Origin: Cedecea sp000277545
Lineage (GTDB): Bacteria; Pseudomonadota; Gammaproteobacteria; Enterobacterales; Enterobacteriaceae
Assembly: GCA_050847315.1 (NCBI GenBank)
Contig: CP193791.1
Direction: 5' to 3' (one strand)
DNA: 64,000 nt
Below the pieces are notes generated by a model. It searched no databases and was not told the DNA's origin. It saw only the letters and a list, made by a program, of their open reading frames with translations. Positions 24,714 to 33,159 of the stretch are shown here, piece by piece. Made by a program: the position numbers and the translations under genes. The number at the start of each line of letters is the position of its first letter. Positions within the stretch are counted from its first letter, which is position 1.

Positions 24714-25783
24714 TTCTCTCCTTTGCGCAGCAGGCCAATCACCCCGCGCGGTAAAAACAGCGTCACCAGAATAAAAATCAGGCCAAGGAACAGCTGCCAG
24801 TACTCCGGCACCGCCATGGTGAAGTAGCTTTTCGCCCCGTTCACCAGCCCCGCGCCCAGCACCGGGCCAATCAGCGTGCCGCGCCCGCCCAGCGCCACCC
24901 AGATAGCGGCCTCAATAGAGTTGGTCGGCGACATTTCGCCCGGGTTAATGATGCCCACCTGCGGCACGTACAGCGCCCCGGCCAGGCCGCACAGCACCGC
25001 AGAAAGCGTCCACACCAGCAGCTTGAAGCCCCGGGGATCATACCCGCAGTACGTCAGGCGGTTTTCCGCATCGCGCACCGCCGTCAGAATGCGACCAAAC
25101 TTGCTGCGCGCCAGCCAGAAGCCGAGGCCAATGCTCGCCACTAAAAGCAGCACGGTAGCGATAAACAGCCCGATACGCGTCCCGACCGCTGTAACGGGCA
25201 TCCCCAGCAGAGTGGTGAAGCCGGTAAACCCGTTATTGCCGCCAAAGCCGGTTTCATTGCGGAAAAACAGCAGCATCCCCGCATAGGTCAACGCCTGCGT
25301 CATGATCGAGAAGTACACGCCCTTAATCTTTGAGCGAAAGGCGAAATAGCCGAACACAAACGCCAGCAGCCCCGGGGCCGCCATCGCCAGCAGCAGCGCC
25401 CAGGCGAAGTACTGTGTGCCGGACCAGTACCACGGCAGCTCGTTCCAGGAGAGAAACGACATAAAGCCGGGCAGCCCGTCACCGGCGGCCTGGCGCATCA
25501 GGTACATGCCCATGGCGTAGCCGCCGAGAGCGAAAAACAGACCGTGCCCGAGGGAAAGCAACCCGGCATAGCCCCAGACCAGATCCAGTGCCACCGCGAC
25601 GATGGCATAACAAAGGATTTTGCCGATCAGCGTCAGGGTGTAGGTCGACAGGCTGAACGGATTACTGGCAGGCAACAGCGCCAGAAACGGCAGCGTCAGC
25701 AGCAAAACCACCAGCAGCATCCCCAACACCAAAGTCAGGCGCGGGGCTTTACGTCCGAGCGTTAAAGTCAGCGGCATACTCAT
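24710..25783 (-). CDS. urtC: Urea ABC transporter permease UrtC
   Basis: A 357-residue permease with about nine or ten hydrophobic helices, LivM-like. The family segments VWGYAGLLSLGHGLFFALGG and VALGGRGTLIGPVLGAGLVN are present. Pairs with UrtB to form the urea channel in the inner membrane. Its ATG shares one base with the urtB stop (TGATG). Confidence 0.94.
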   Translation of the reverse strand: MSMPLTLTLGRKAPRLTLVLGMLLVVLLLTLPFLALLPASNPFSLSTYTLTLIGKILCYAIVAVALDLVWGYAGLLSLGHGLFFALGGYAMGMYLMRQAAGDGLPGFMSFLSWNELPWYWSGTQYFAWALLLAMAAPGLLAFVFGYFAFRSKIKGVYFSIMTQALTYAGMLLFFRNETGFGGNNGFTGFTTLLGMPVTAVGTRIGLFIATVLLLVASIGLGFWLARSKFGRILTAVRDAENRLTYCGYDPRGFKLLVWTLSAVLCGLAGALYVPQVGIINPGEMSPTNSIEAAIWVALGGRGTLIGPVLGAGLVNGAKSYFTMAVPEYWQLFLGLIFILVTLFLPRGVIGLLRKGEK

Positions 25784-27354
25784 CAGTCAATGACCCTCCC
25801 TTTGAGCGCAAACAGCCCCTGTGGCCGCTTCTGAATGAACAGTACAATCAGCACCAGAATCAAAATTTTGCCCAGCACCGCGCCGATTTGCGGTTCGAGG
25901 ATCTTGTTGAAGATGCCCAACCCGAACGCCGCCGCCACGCTCCCGGCAAGCTGCCCGACGCCGCCCAGCACCACCACCAGGAAGGAGTCGATGATATAGC
26001 CCTGGCCGAGCTCGGGGCCGACGTTACCCAGCTGAGAAAGCGCCACGCCCCCCAACCCGGCAATGCCGGAGCCAAGCCCGAACGCGAGCATATCCACGCG
26101 CCCGGTCGAAACGCCGCAGCAGGCCGCCATCGCGCGGTTTTGCGTCACGGCTCGCACGTTCATGCCCAGCCGCGTTTTATTCAGCAGCAGCCAGGTAAAC
26201 AGCAGCACCAGTAGCACAAAGCCCAGCACCACCAGGCGGTTCCACGGTAGGATCAGGTTCGGCAGCACCTGCAGCCCACCGGACAGCCAGGCCGGGTTAG
26301 CCACTTCCACGTTCTGCGCCCCAAACAGCATGCGCACGATCTGAATCAGCATCAGGCTGATACCCCATGTCGCCAGCAGCGTTTCCAGCGGGCGGCCATA
26401 CAAATGGCGGATAATCGTGCGTTCAAGCGCCATGCCAATCCCGGCGGTGATCGCAAAAGCCACCGGCAGCGCAACCAGGGGATAAAGCGCCAGCCATGCC
26501 GGGGCAAACTGCTGGAAAGCAGCCTGAACGCCCCACGCCGAGTACGCGCCCAGCATCAGCATTTCGCCGTGCGCCATATTGATCACGCCCAGCAGGCCAT
26601 AGGTGATCGCCAGCCCCAGCGCGGCCAGCAGCAAAATCGACCCCAGAGAAAGCCCCATAAACGCCTGGCCGAGAATATCCCCCAGCATCTGCCGGCGTTC
26701 GATTTGATGCAGCCCGTCAGCGGCGGCCTGGCGCACGCTGGCATCCGTCTCTGCGCCAGCATCGGTTAAAGGTTTGAGTAACGCTTCGGTATCCGGGTCG
26801 CTGGACTTGCCGAGCAGCTTAACCGCCTCCAGGCGCACGGCGGCCTGCGGGCTGGCTAGCTCAAGGCGGGCGGCGGCCAGCGTCAGCGCATCACGTACGC
26901 TTTGCTCTTTTTCTGCGCTCATCCGCTTCTGTAAAACGGGCAGCAGCTCCGGCGGCGCCTCTTTCTGCAAAGCTTTCGCGGCGTTTAAACGAGCGGTGAC
27001 GTTGTCACTTATCAATTGATGGCTGGCCAGCGCTCCGGCGACCAAAACGCGCAGCCGGTTGGTCAGTCGGAGTTTTTTGGTTTCGCCCTGCGGTTGGGCT
27101 TCGTCGCCCAACGGCGTCAGCACGGCTCCGGTCTGGTTGAAAGCCGAATGCCCGTCGGTGACCAGCGTTTCCTGCTGCAGCGCATTGAGCAGCGGTAAAC
27201 GAGCGGGATCGGGCGCCAGCGTCCAGCTTTGCAGCAGGTCAGCCTGCGCCGTGCGGTTTGCCGCCGCAAACGTTTCTGCATCCCCGGCGGCGGCTAGTCC
27301 CGGCAATATTGCGGCCACAACCAGCAGCAGCCGGGCCAGTGTTGCTAATGTCAT
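25783..27354 (-). CDS. urtB: Urea ABC transporter permease UrtB with N-terminal extension
   Basis: A 523-residue protein. Residues 1-24 are a signal-like hydrophobic segment; about 25-220 form a soluble, helix-rich region with repeats such as AAVRLEAVKLLGKSSDPDTE, which look like HEAT repeats and would lie in the periplasm. The LivH-like permease follows (GLAITYGLLGVINMAHGEML, NVGPELGQGYIIDSFLVVVL). This long form of UrtB is usual in proteobacteria. AGGAG precedes the ATG. It is separated from urtA by a 184-base gap filled by a palindromic repeat. Confidence 0.93.
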   Translation of the reverse strand: MTLATLARLLLVVAAILPGLAAAGDAETFAAANRTAQADLLQSWTLAPDPARLPLLNALQQETLVTDGHSAFNQTGAVLTPLGDEAQPQGETKKLRLTNRLRVLVAGALASHQLISDNVTARLNAAKALQKEAPPELLPVLQKRMSAEKEQSVRDALTLAAARLELASPQAAVRLEAVKLLGKSSDPDTEALLKPLTDAGAETDASVRQAAADGLHQIERRQMLGDILGQAFMGLSLGSILLLAALGLAITYGLLGVINMAHGEMLMLGAYSAWGVQAAFQQFAPAWLALYPLVALPVAFAITAGIGMALERTIIRHLYGRPLETLLATWGISLMLIQIVRMLFGAQNVEVANPAWLSGGLQVLPNLILPWNRLVVLGFVLLVLLFTWLLLNKTRLGMNVRAVTQNRAMAACCGVSTGRVDMLAFGLGSGIAGLGGVALSQLGNVGPELGQGYIIDSFLVVVLGGVGQLAGSVAAAFGLGIFNKILEPQIGAVLGKILILVLIVLFIQKRPQGLFALKGRVID

Positions 27355-27396
27355 GGCGTTCTCCTGAATGGTTTTACCCTGATGCCCCTCGGCCAG

Positions 27397-27516
27397 CCCC
27401 TCACCCTAACCCTTTCCCCAAAGGGGAGAGGGAATAAAAGATTTCCCCAGCTCCTTTTCAGAGAGGGCTTTCCCTCTTTCTCCCTCTCCCTTCCAGGGAG
27501 AGGGCCGGGGTGAGGG
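27397..27516. repeat. Palindromic intergenic repeat, copy 1 (urtA-urtB)
   Basis: About 120 bases flanked by CCCCTCACCCTAACCC and GGCCGGGGTGAGGG. Inside are two hairpins: CCCTTTCCCCAAAGGGGAGAGGG and CCCTCTCCCTTCCAGGGAGAGGG (each read in two parts). The outer ends are also complementary to each other. It is one of four related copies here and sits inside the urt operon, directly after the binding-protein gene. Confidence 0.85.
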
Positions 27517-27538
27517 TTAATGCGCCGAAGGTCGAACA

Positions 27539-28810
27539 TCAGTTGCTGGCAGTCTTCACCGGCAGATCCGATTTCTTATCATTCCCGGGAATAAACGGGC
27601 TCCACGGCTGGGCGCGCACCGGCTTATCCGTCTGCCACACCACGTTGAACTGGCCGTTGCTTTCGATCTCGCCGATCATCACCGGCTTGTGCAGATGGTG
27701 GTTGGTGGCGTCCATCGTCAGGGTAAAACCGGACGGCGCTTTAAAGGTCTGTCCGGCCATCGCCGCGCGGACTTTATCCACGTCAGTCGTCCCCGCTTTC
27801 TCTACGGCCTGCGCCCACATATGAATGCCGACGTAAGTCGCTTCCATCGGATCGTTAGTGACCACGGTATTGGCGTTCGGCAGGTTGTGGGCTTTGGCGT
27901 AGGCCTTCCACTCGCTGACAAACTGTTTGTTGGTCGGGTTATCGACGGACTCGAAGTAGTTCCAGGCCGCGAGGTTACCCACCAGCGGTTTAGTGTCGAT
28001 GCCGCGCAGCTCTTCCTCACCCACGGAGAAAGCCACCACCGGCACGTCGGTCGCCTTCAGGCCCTGGTTCGCCAGCTCTTTGTAGAACGGTACGTTGGAG
28101 TCGCCGTTGATGGTGGAGATCACCGCCGTTTTACCGCCAGCGGAGAATTTTTTGATATTGGCCACGATGGTCTGGTAGTCGCTATGGCCAAACGGCGTGT
28201 AGACCTCTTCGATATCTTTGTCCTGGATGCCCTTAGAGTGCAGGAAGGCGCGCAGGATCTTGTTGGTAGTGCGCGGATAAACGTAGTCCGTGCCCAGCAG
28301 GAAGAAGCGTTTAGCCGCCCCGCCGTCTTCGCTCATCAGGTATTCCACCGCCGGGATCGCCTGCTGGTTAGGTGCCGCCCCTGTATAAAACACGTTCGGC
28401 GACATCTCTTCCCCTTCGTACTGCACAGGGTAGAACAGCAGGCCGTTCAACTCCTCAAAGACCGGCAGCACGGATTTACGCGACACGGACGTCCAGCAGC
28501 CAAAAACCACGGCCACTTTGTCCTGGCTCAGCAACTGGCGGGCTTTTTCAGCGAACAGCGGCCAGTTAGACGCCGGATCAACCACCACCGGCTCAAGTTT
28601 TTTCCCCAGCACGCCGCCCTTCGCATTAATGTCGTCGATGGTCATTAACGCCACGTCTTTCAGCGGCGTTTCTGAGATAGCCATGGTGCCCGACAGCGAG
28701 TGCATGATCCCGACTTTGATGGTGTCCGCCGCCTGGGCGGCGAAGGCCCACCCGAAGCTGACAAACGAAGCGGAAAGCGCGAAAGCTTTAACAAAGGTAC
28801 GACGTTGCAT
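27539..28810 (-). CDS. urtA: Urea-binding protein UrtA
   Basis: A 423-residue periplasmic binding protein of the HAAT family. The N-terminus MQRRTFVKAFALSASF has a twin-arginine motif (RRTFVK) and cleavage near AAQAAD. Typical UrtA segments follow: VGIMHSLSGTMAISE, YPVQYEGEEMSPNVFYTGAAP, LGTDYVYPRTTNKI. It captures urea with high affinity and hands it to UrtBC. GGGGAG precedes the ATG. The hairpin repeat right after it could keep its mRNA more stable than that of the permease genes. Confidence 0.95.
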   Translation of the reverse strand: MQRRTFVKAFALSASFVSFGWAFAAQAADTIKVGIMHSLSGTMAISETPLKDVALMTIDDINAKGGVLGKKLEPVVVDPASNWPLFAEKARQLLSQDKVAVVFGCWTSVSRKSVLPVFEELNGLLFYPVQYEGEEMSPNVFYTGAAPNQQAIPAVEYLMSEDGGAAKRFFLLGTDYVYPRTTNKILRAFLHSKGIQDKDIEEVYTPFGHSDYQTIVANIKKFSAGGKTAVISTINGDSNVPFYKELANQGLKATDVPVVAFSVGEEELRGIDTKPLVGNLAAWNYFESVDNPTNKQFVSEWKAYAKAHNLPNANTVVTNDPMEATYVGIHMWAQAVEKAGTTDVDKVRAAMAGQTFKAPSGFTLTMDATNHHLHKPVMIGEIESNGQFNVVWQTDKPVRAQPWSPFIPGNDKKSDLPVKTASN

Positions 28811-28842
28811 AAGTCTGACTCCCCTGAAGAAACAATAAGTGA

Positions 28843-29523
28843 TTAGCTCAGCTTGAATTGCCGGGCCTGGTGCAGCATATGAAGCGTTATCTGACGAACC
28901 TCTTTCTGACTGGCGGCGATATGGTCGTGTAGTCGGGTTTGGGCCTCCTCAAGGTTACGGTCCCGGACGGCGAGCAGGATCTGCCCATGCTCGGCATACG
29001 TCGCGCTGACGCGCGGCTGGCGAGTAAAGTCCAACCTGCGCACAATGCGAATTTTTTCGGTGATCTCCCGGTGAACCCTCGCCATTTCAGGATTGCCCGC
29101 CGCAGAGACCAGCGTCATATGAAAAGCCTCGTCGTGCGGCGCGACGTTCATTCCCTCAGCCAGCGGTGGTTCATCCAGCCAGAACTGTTTCAGCGCCTGC
29201 AGCGACAGCGGGAAAACGGAGTCTGCCCGCAGGCAAAGGCGCTTCACCGCCTCTAGCTCCAGAACGATACGCAGATCGTAAAGCGCTTCGAGATGATCGA
29301 AATCCACGGCGCGGATCTGCCAGCCGCTGCGGGGCTGTACATCGACATAGCCTTCCTGCTGCAGGGCATAAAGCGCCTGGCGAACCGGCGTGCGGCTGGC
29401 GCTCATGCGCTCCGCAATTTCGTTTTCGCTAAAGCGGTCCCCCGGCAGCAGCAGGAAGTCGAAAATTTCCTTTTTAAGCTGCTGGTAGATGCGCTCGGCT
29501 ACGGCTTCTGGTCGCTTTGGCAT
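28843..29523 (-). CDS. GntR-family (FCD) regulator inside the urea operon
   Basis: A 226-residue FadR-subfamily regulator. The N-terminal winged helix is DRFSENEIAERMSASRTPVR; the C-terminal all-helical FCD effector domain has the metal/ligand pattern with HDEAFH, AEHG and LHDHI. The start is the ATG at 29523, 4 bases after the urea carboxylase stop; an upstream frame to 29556 would overlap it. Position between the catabolic and transport genes indicates control of this operon. A matching palindrome is found near the operon start at 34972. The effector could be urea, allophanate or another nitrogen compound, not readable here. Confidence 0.87.
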   Translation of the reverse strand: MPKRPEAVAERIYQQLKKEIFDFLLLPGDRFSENEIAERMSASRTPVRQALYALQQEGYVDVQPRSGWQIRAVDFDHLEALYDLRIVLELEAVKRLCLRADSVFPLSLQALKQFWLDEPPLAEGMNVAPHDEAFHMTLVSAAGNPEMARVHREITEKIRIVRRLDFTRQPRVSATYAEHGQILLAVRDRNLEEAQTRLHDHIAASQKEVRQITLHMLHQARQFKLS

Positions 29524-29527
29524 AGTG

Positions 29528-32500
29528 CTACACCGCCTCCAGCCACAGCAGCGCATCCCCAGGCCCCACCGGTCGGCCCTGCTGGCACTGGATCCGCACC
29601 ACCTTGCCGTCGCACGGGGCGCTAACCAGCAGCTCCATCTTCATCGCCTCAACGACGAGCAGCGGCTCGCCCTGCTTCACGCTTTGCCCCGGCTCAACCA
29701 GGATCTTCCAGATATTGCCGTTCAGGTCGGCGCTGACGAGCTGCCCGGCCTGCTCCTCCTCCGGCAGATCCGCCGCCATCAGCGCGCTCTCCACCGCCGC
29801 GCTTTCCTGCTCTTTCCAGTGCGCCACTTCGCTCAGGAAAGCCGCCTGCTGGCGGCTGCGGAAATTGGCAATATCGTCGGCGTTGTCCGCAAGAAAACGG
29901 CTATATTCTGCAAAATCGAACTCAACTTCTTCGATCTCAACCTGCGCACGCCCTTCCCGGAACGCCGTGCGGAACGCAGTTAACGCTTCCTCGCTTACCG
30001 GGTAGAAACGCACCTGATCGAAGAACTTGAGCAGCCACGGCTCGTCGCCAAACTGGTCGTTTTTGAGAAATTTGTTCCAGATCGGCAGCGTGCGGCCCAC
30101 CAGTTGATAGCCCCCCGGCGAATCCATGCCGTAGATGCACATATACATCCCGCCGATCCCTACCGTGCCTTCTGCCGTCCACGTCCGCGCCGGGTTGTAC
30201 TTCGAACTCAACAGCCGGTGACGCGGGTCGAGCGGCACGGCGCAAGGTGCGCCGAGATACACGTCTCCCAGGCCGAGCACCAGATAGCTGGCGTCAAACA
30301 GGATCTGCTTCACCTCGTCGCGGCTTTGCAGCCCGTTGGTGCGCTGAATAAAGTCCACGTTGTTCGGCAGCCACGGCGCGTCTTCCCGCACCGTTTGCTG
30401 ATAACGCTCCACCGCCGCCAGCGTGGCGCTGTCTTCGAAGGCCAGCGGTAAATGCACGATGCGTGAAGGAATTTTCAGCTGGGTCACATCGCCCAGCTGT
30501 TGTTCAATGCCCAGTAGCAGCGTGAGCAGCTGGCTCTGGGAAATACGCTGGCTGTCATAGCGGATCTGCAGCGAACGCACGCCGGGGGAAAGCTCCTCAA
30601 TGCCAGCCTGCGCCGCCTGGGTAATCGCCTTCATCAGCAGATAAATGCGCAGCCGCAGCGCCAGGTCGAGCACGTTATCGCCGTATTCAATCAGCACATA
30701 GTTGTCGCCTGCCTGACGGTAAACCACAGCCGGAAGCTCAGCCTGAGCGGGGATTTCCGCCAGAATCGCCGCACTTGTCGTCGCGCCTGGCGTAATAGAA
30801 GGATGCAGATCCGGCAGGCTTGTGCCGGCACACAGATTGGTCACCGCCACCTGCTGGGCAATCTCCAGCGACTGCGCGTGCTCAAAGCTGATGGCGTGAA
30901 AGCGAATCCGGTCGCCCGGCTTCACCTGCCCGACTTTCCACAGTTCGGCTTTGGCAATCGTCACCGGGCAGACAAATCCCCCGAGGCTTGGGCCATCGCG
31001 CGTCAGGATCACCGGGAAGTCACCGGTAAAGTTCACCGCACCGATAGCATATTCGCAGTCGTGCACGTTGGAAGGATGCAGCCCCGCTTCGCCGCCGTCG
31101 GCCCTGGTCCACTCCGGCTTCGGCCCGACAAGGCGCACGCCGAGGCGGTTAGAGTTGTAGTGAACCTGCCACTCGGCGTTGAAAAAGGTGTCCATCGACT
31201 CCGGCGTGAAGAAGTCTGGTGCGCCGTGCGGCCCGTACAGCACGCCTATCTCCCACAGCTCGCCATAGTGCGGGATCAGCGCCGGTTCCGGGGCCTGCGG
31301 CAGGCTAATCGGCGCCGGCGTCGTGCAGGCCGGCAGGCAAGGCTGAGAAATAGCCAGCACATCGGCCACCCGCAGCGTGCGCCCGGCGTGGCCGCCAAAC
31401 TGACCAAGGGCAAAAGTGGAACGACTGCCGAGATACACCGGCACGTCAAAACCGTTACGCACCGCCAGATAGGTACGACACCCGCTGGTCGCCCTGCCCA
31501 GCGTCAGGATCTGCCCGGCTTTCACTACTGTGGGCTGCCAGAAAGTCACCGGCTGATCATCCAGCGTGGCCGGACAAGGAGCCCCGGTCAGCGCGATGGT
31601 GGCCTCGCTGTGGAAGCGCAGCGTCGGCCCCTGCAGGGTAAATTCCAGCCCGGCGGCCGACGGATGGTTGCCGACAATACGGTTCGCCAGACGGAAGGCA
31701 AAATCATCCATCGGCCCGGACGGCGGCACGCCGATATCCCAATATCCAAGGCGGCCAGGGCTGTCCTGAATGCTGCTCCAGGTGCCCGGCTCCAGCACTT
31801 CCACGGCCTGCGCCCGATAGCTCACGCTATCCAGCAGCCGCGTCCACATTACGCCAGCTTTGAACTCCGGCAGGCGGACGATCTGGCGCAGATAATCCAG
31901 ATTGGTGGCGATCCCGTGCAGGCGGGTAGCGGCCAGCGCCTCGTTCAGTTTACTTAACGCCTGCAGGCGGTCATCGCCGTGAACGATGATCTTGGCGATC
32001 ATCGGATCGTAGAACGCGCTGACTTCGCTGCCGGTGCTGACCCAGCCGTCAACCCGCACGCCCTCAGGAAAATAAACATCGGTTAATACGCCCGGCGAAG
32101 GCTGGAAGTTTTTCAGCGCGTCCTCGGCATAAATGCGGACTTCAATCGCCGCCCCCTGAGGCGCTTCGGCCATTTTTTGCCAGTCCGGCGACGCGCCTGC
32201 CGCAACCCGCACCATGCATTCGATCAGATCCAACCCCGTGACGCATTCGGTTACCGGGTGTTCAACCTGCAGGCGCGTGTTCACCTCCAGGAAGTAAAAT
32301 GCATCCCGCGCTGCGTCGTAGATAAACTCCACGGTTCCCGCACTGCGGTAATCAACGGATTCACCCAGCGCCACGGCGGCACGGTGCAGCGCTTCACGCG
32401 TGCTCTGCGGCAGATTTGGAGCGGGCGTTTCCTCGACCACTTTTTGGTTGCGGCGCTGCAGAGAGCAATCACGCTCCCCCAAGGCAACCACCTTGCCTCT

Positions 32501-33148
32501 GCCATCGCCAAAGATCTGCACTTCCAGGTGCCGGGCTTTGTCGACAAAACGTTCGATAAACACGCCGTCGTCGCTGAAAAACTGCGCGCCCATACGCTTC
32601 ACGCTTTCCCAGGCCTCAAGCAGCGCCGGTTCGCTGTCGCAGCGGGTCAGGCCGATCCCGCCCCCGCCCGCCGTGGTTTTGAGCATCACCGGATAGCCGA
32701 TTTTCGCTGCCGCCAGCTGCGCCTCAGCAAGGGATGTCAGCAGCCCGGTGCCCGGCGTCATCGGCACATCTACGCCGGAGGCCAGCTCGCGGGCGCGGTG
32801 TTTCAGGCCAAAATCGCTGATTTGCTGCGCCGTTGGCCCGATAAAAACAACGCCTGCCGCTTCACAAGCCTCGGCAAATTCCGCGCGTTCGGAAAGGAAT
32901 CCGTAACCGGGGAAAATCGCCTCCGCGCCGCTCTCTTTTGCCGCCGCCAGTATTTTTTCGATATTCAGATAAGTGTCGCTGGCTTTATCTCCGCCGAGCG
33001 CTATCGCCTCATCGGCATCAATCACGTGCTGCGCGCTGGCATCCGCATCGGAATAAACGGCCACGCTGGTGATGTGCATTTTCTTCAGCGTGCGAATGGC
33101 GCGGCAGGCAATTTCACCGCGGTTGGCAATCAAAACCTTGCTAAACAT
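29528..33148 (-). CDS. uca: Urea carboxylase (biotin-dependent)
   Basis: A 1206-residue enzyme that uses ATP and bicarbonate to turn urea into allophanate. Domains in order: biotin carboxylase with ATP-grasp fold (MFSKVLIANRGEIACRAI at the start, TAGGGGIGL ATP loop, EVNTRLQVEHPVTE) to about residue 450; two-part carboxyltransferase (SPGRLGYWDIGVPPSGPMDD; later SKYNPARTWTAEGTVGIGG); and a C-terminal biotinyl domain with the Lys in VVEAMKMELL. The start is the ATG at 33148. The related guanidine carboxylases travel with DUF1989 proteins, which are absent here, while urea transport genes are present; urea is therefore the better substrate call. It follows atzF by 11 bases. Confidence 0.95.
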   Translation of the reverse strand: MFSKVLIANRGEIACRAIRTLKKMHITSVAVYSDADASAQHVIDADEAIALGGDKASDTYLNIEKILAAAKESGAEAIFPGYGFLSERAEFAEACEAAGVVFIGPTAQQISDFGLKHRARELASGVDVPMTPGTGLLTSLAEAQLAAAKIGYPVMLKTTAGGGGIGLTRCDSEPALLEAWESVKRMGAQFFSDDGVFIERFVDKARHLEVQIFGDGRGKVVALGERDCSLQRRNQKVVEETPAPNLPQSTREALHRAAVALGESVDYRSAGTVEFIYDAARDAFYFLEVNTRLQVEHPVTECVTGLDLIECMVRVAAGASPDWQKMAEAPQGAAIEVRIYAEDALKNFQPSPGVLTDVYFPEGVRVDGWVSTGSEVSAFYDPMIAKIIVHGDDRLQALSKLNEALAATRLHGIATNLDYLRQIVRLPEFKAGVMWTRLLDSVSYRAQAVEVLEPGTWSSIQDSPGRLGYWDIGVPPSGPMDDFAFRLANRIVGNHPSAAGLEFTLQGPTLRFHSEATIALTGAPCPATLDDQPVTFWQPTVVKAGQILTLGRATSGCRTYLAVRNGFDVPVYLGSRSTFALGQFGGHAGRTLRVADVLAISQPCLPACTTPAPISLPQAPEPALIPHYGELWEIGVLYGPHGAPDFFTPESMDTFFNAEWQVHYNSNRLGVRLVGPKPEWTRADGGEAGLHPSNVHDCEYAIGAVNFTGDFPVILTRDGPSLGGFVCPVTIAKAELWKVGQVKPGDRIRFHAISFEHAQSLEIAQQVAVTNLCAGTSLPDLHPSITPGATTSAAILAEIPAQAELPAVVYRQAGDNYVLIEYGDNVLDLALRLRIYLLMKAITQAAQAGIEELSPGVRSLQIRYDSQRISQSQLLTLLLGIEQQLGDVTQLKIPSRIVHLPLAFEDSATLAAVERYQQTVREDAPWLPNNVDFIQRTNGLQSRDEVKQILFDASYLVLGLGDVYLGAPCAVPLDPRHRLLSSKYNPARTWTAEGTVGIGGMYMCIYGMDSPGGYQLVGRTLPIWNKFLKNDQFGDEPWLLKFFDQVRFYPVSEEALTAFRTAFREGRAQVEIEEVEFDFAEYSRFLADNADDIANFRSRQQAAFLSEVAHWKEQESAAVESALMAADLPEEEQAGQLVSADLNGNIWKILVEPGQSVKQGEPLLVVEAMKMELLVSAPCDGKVVRIQCQQGRPVGPGDALLWLEAV

Positions 33149-33159
33149 AATCCTTCTCC

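Noticed and set aside
30803..31957. 384-codon ORF on the plus strand
   Set aside because: Antisense to urea carboxylase, which is continuous and complete through the same bases.
29528..33148. Urea carboxylase as a guanidine carboxylase
   Set aside because: Guanidine carboxylases normally travel with DUF1989 carboxyguanidine deiminase subunits; none is present, and a urea transporter is. The active-site residue that separates the two should still be checked by alignment.
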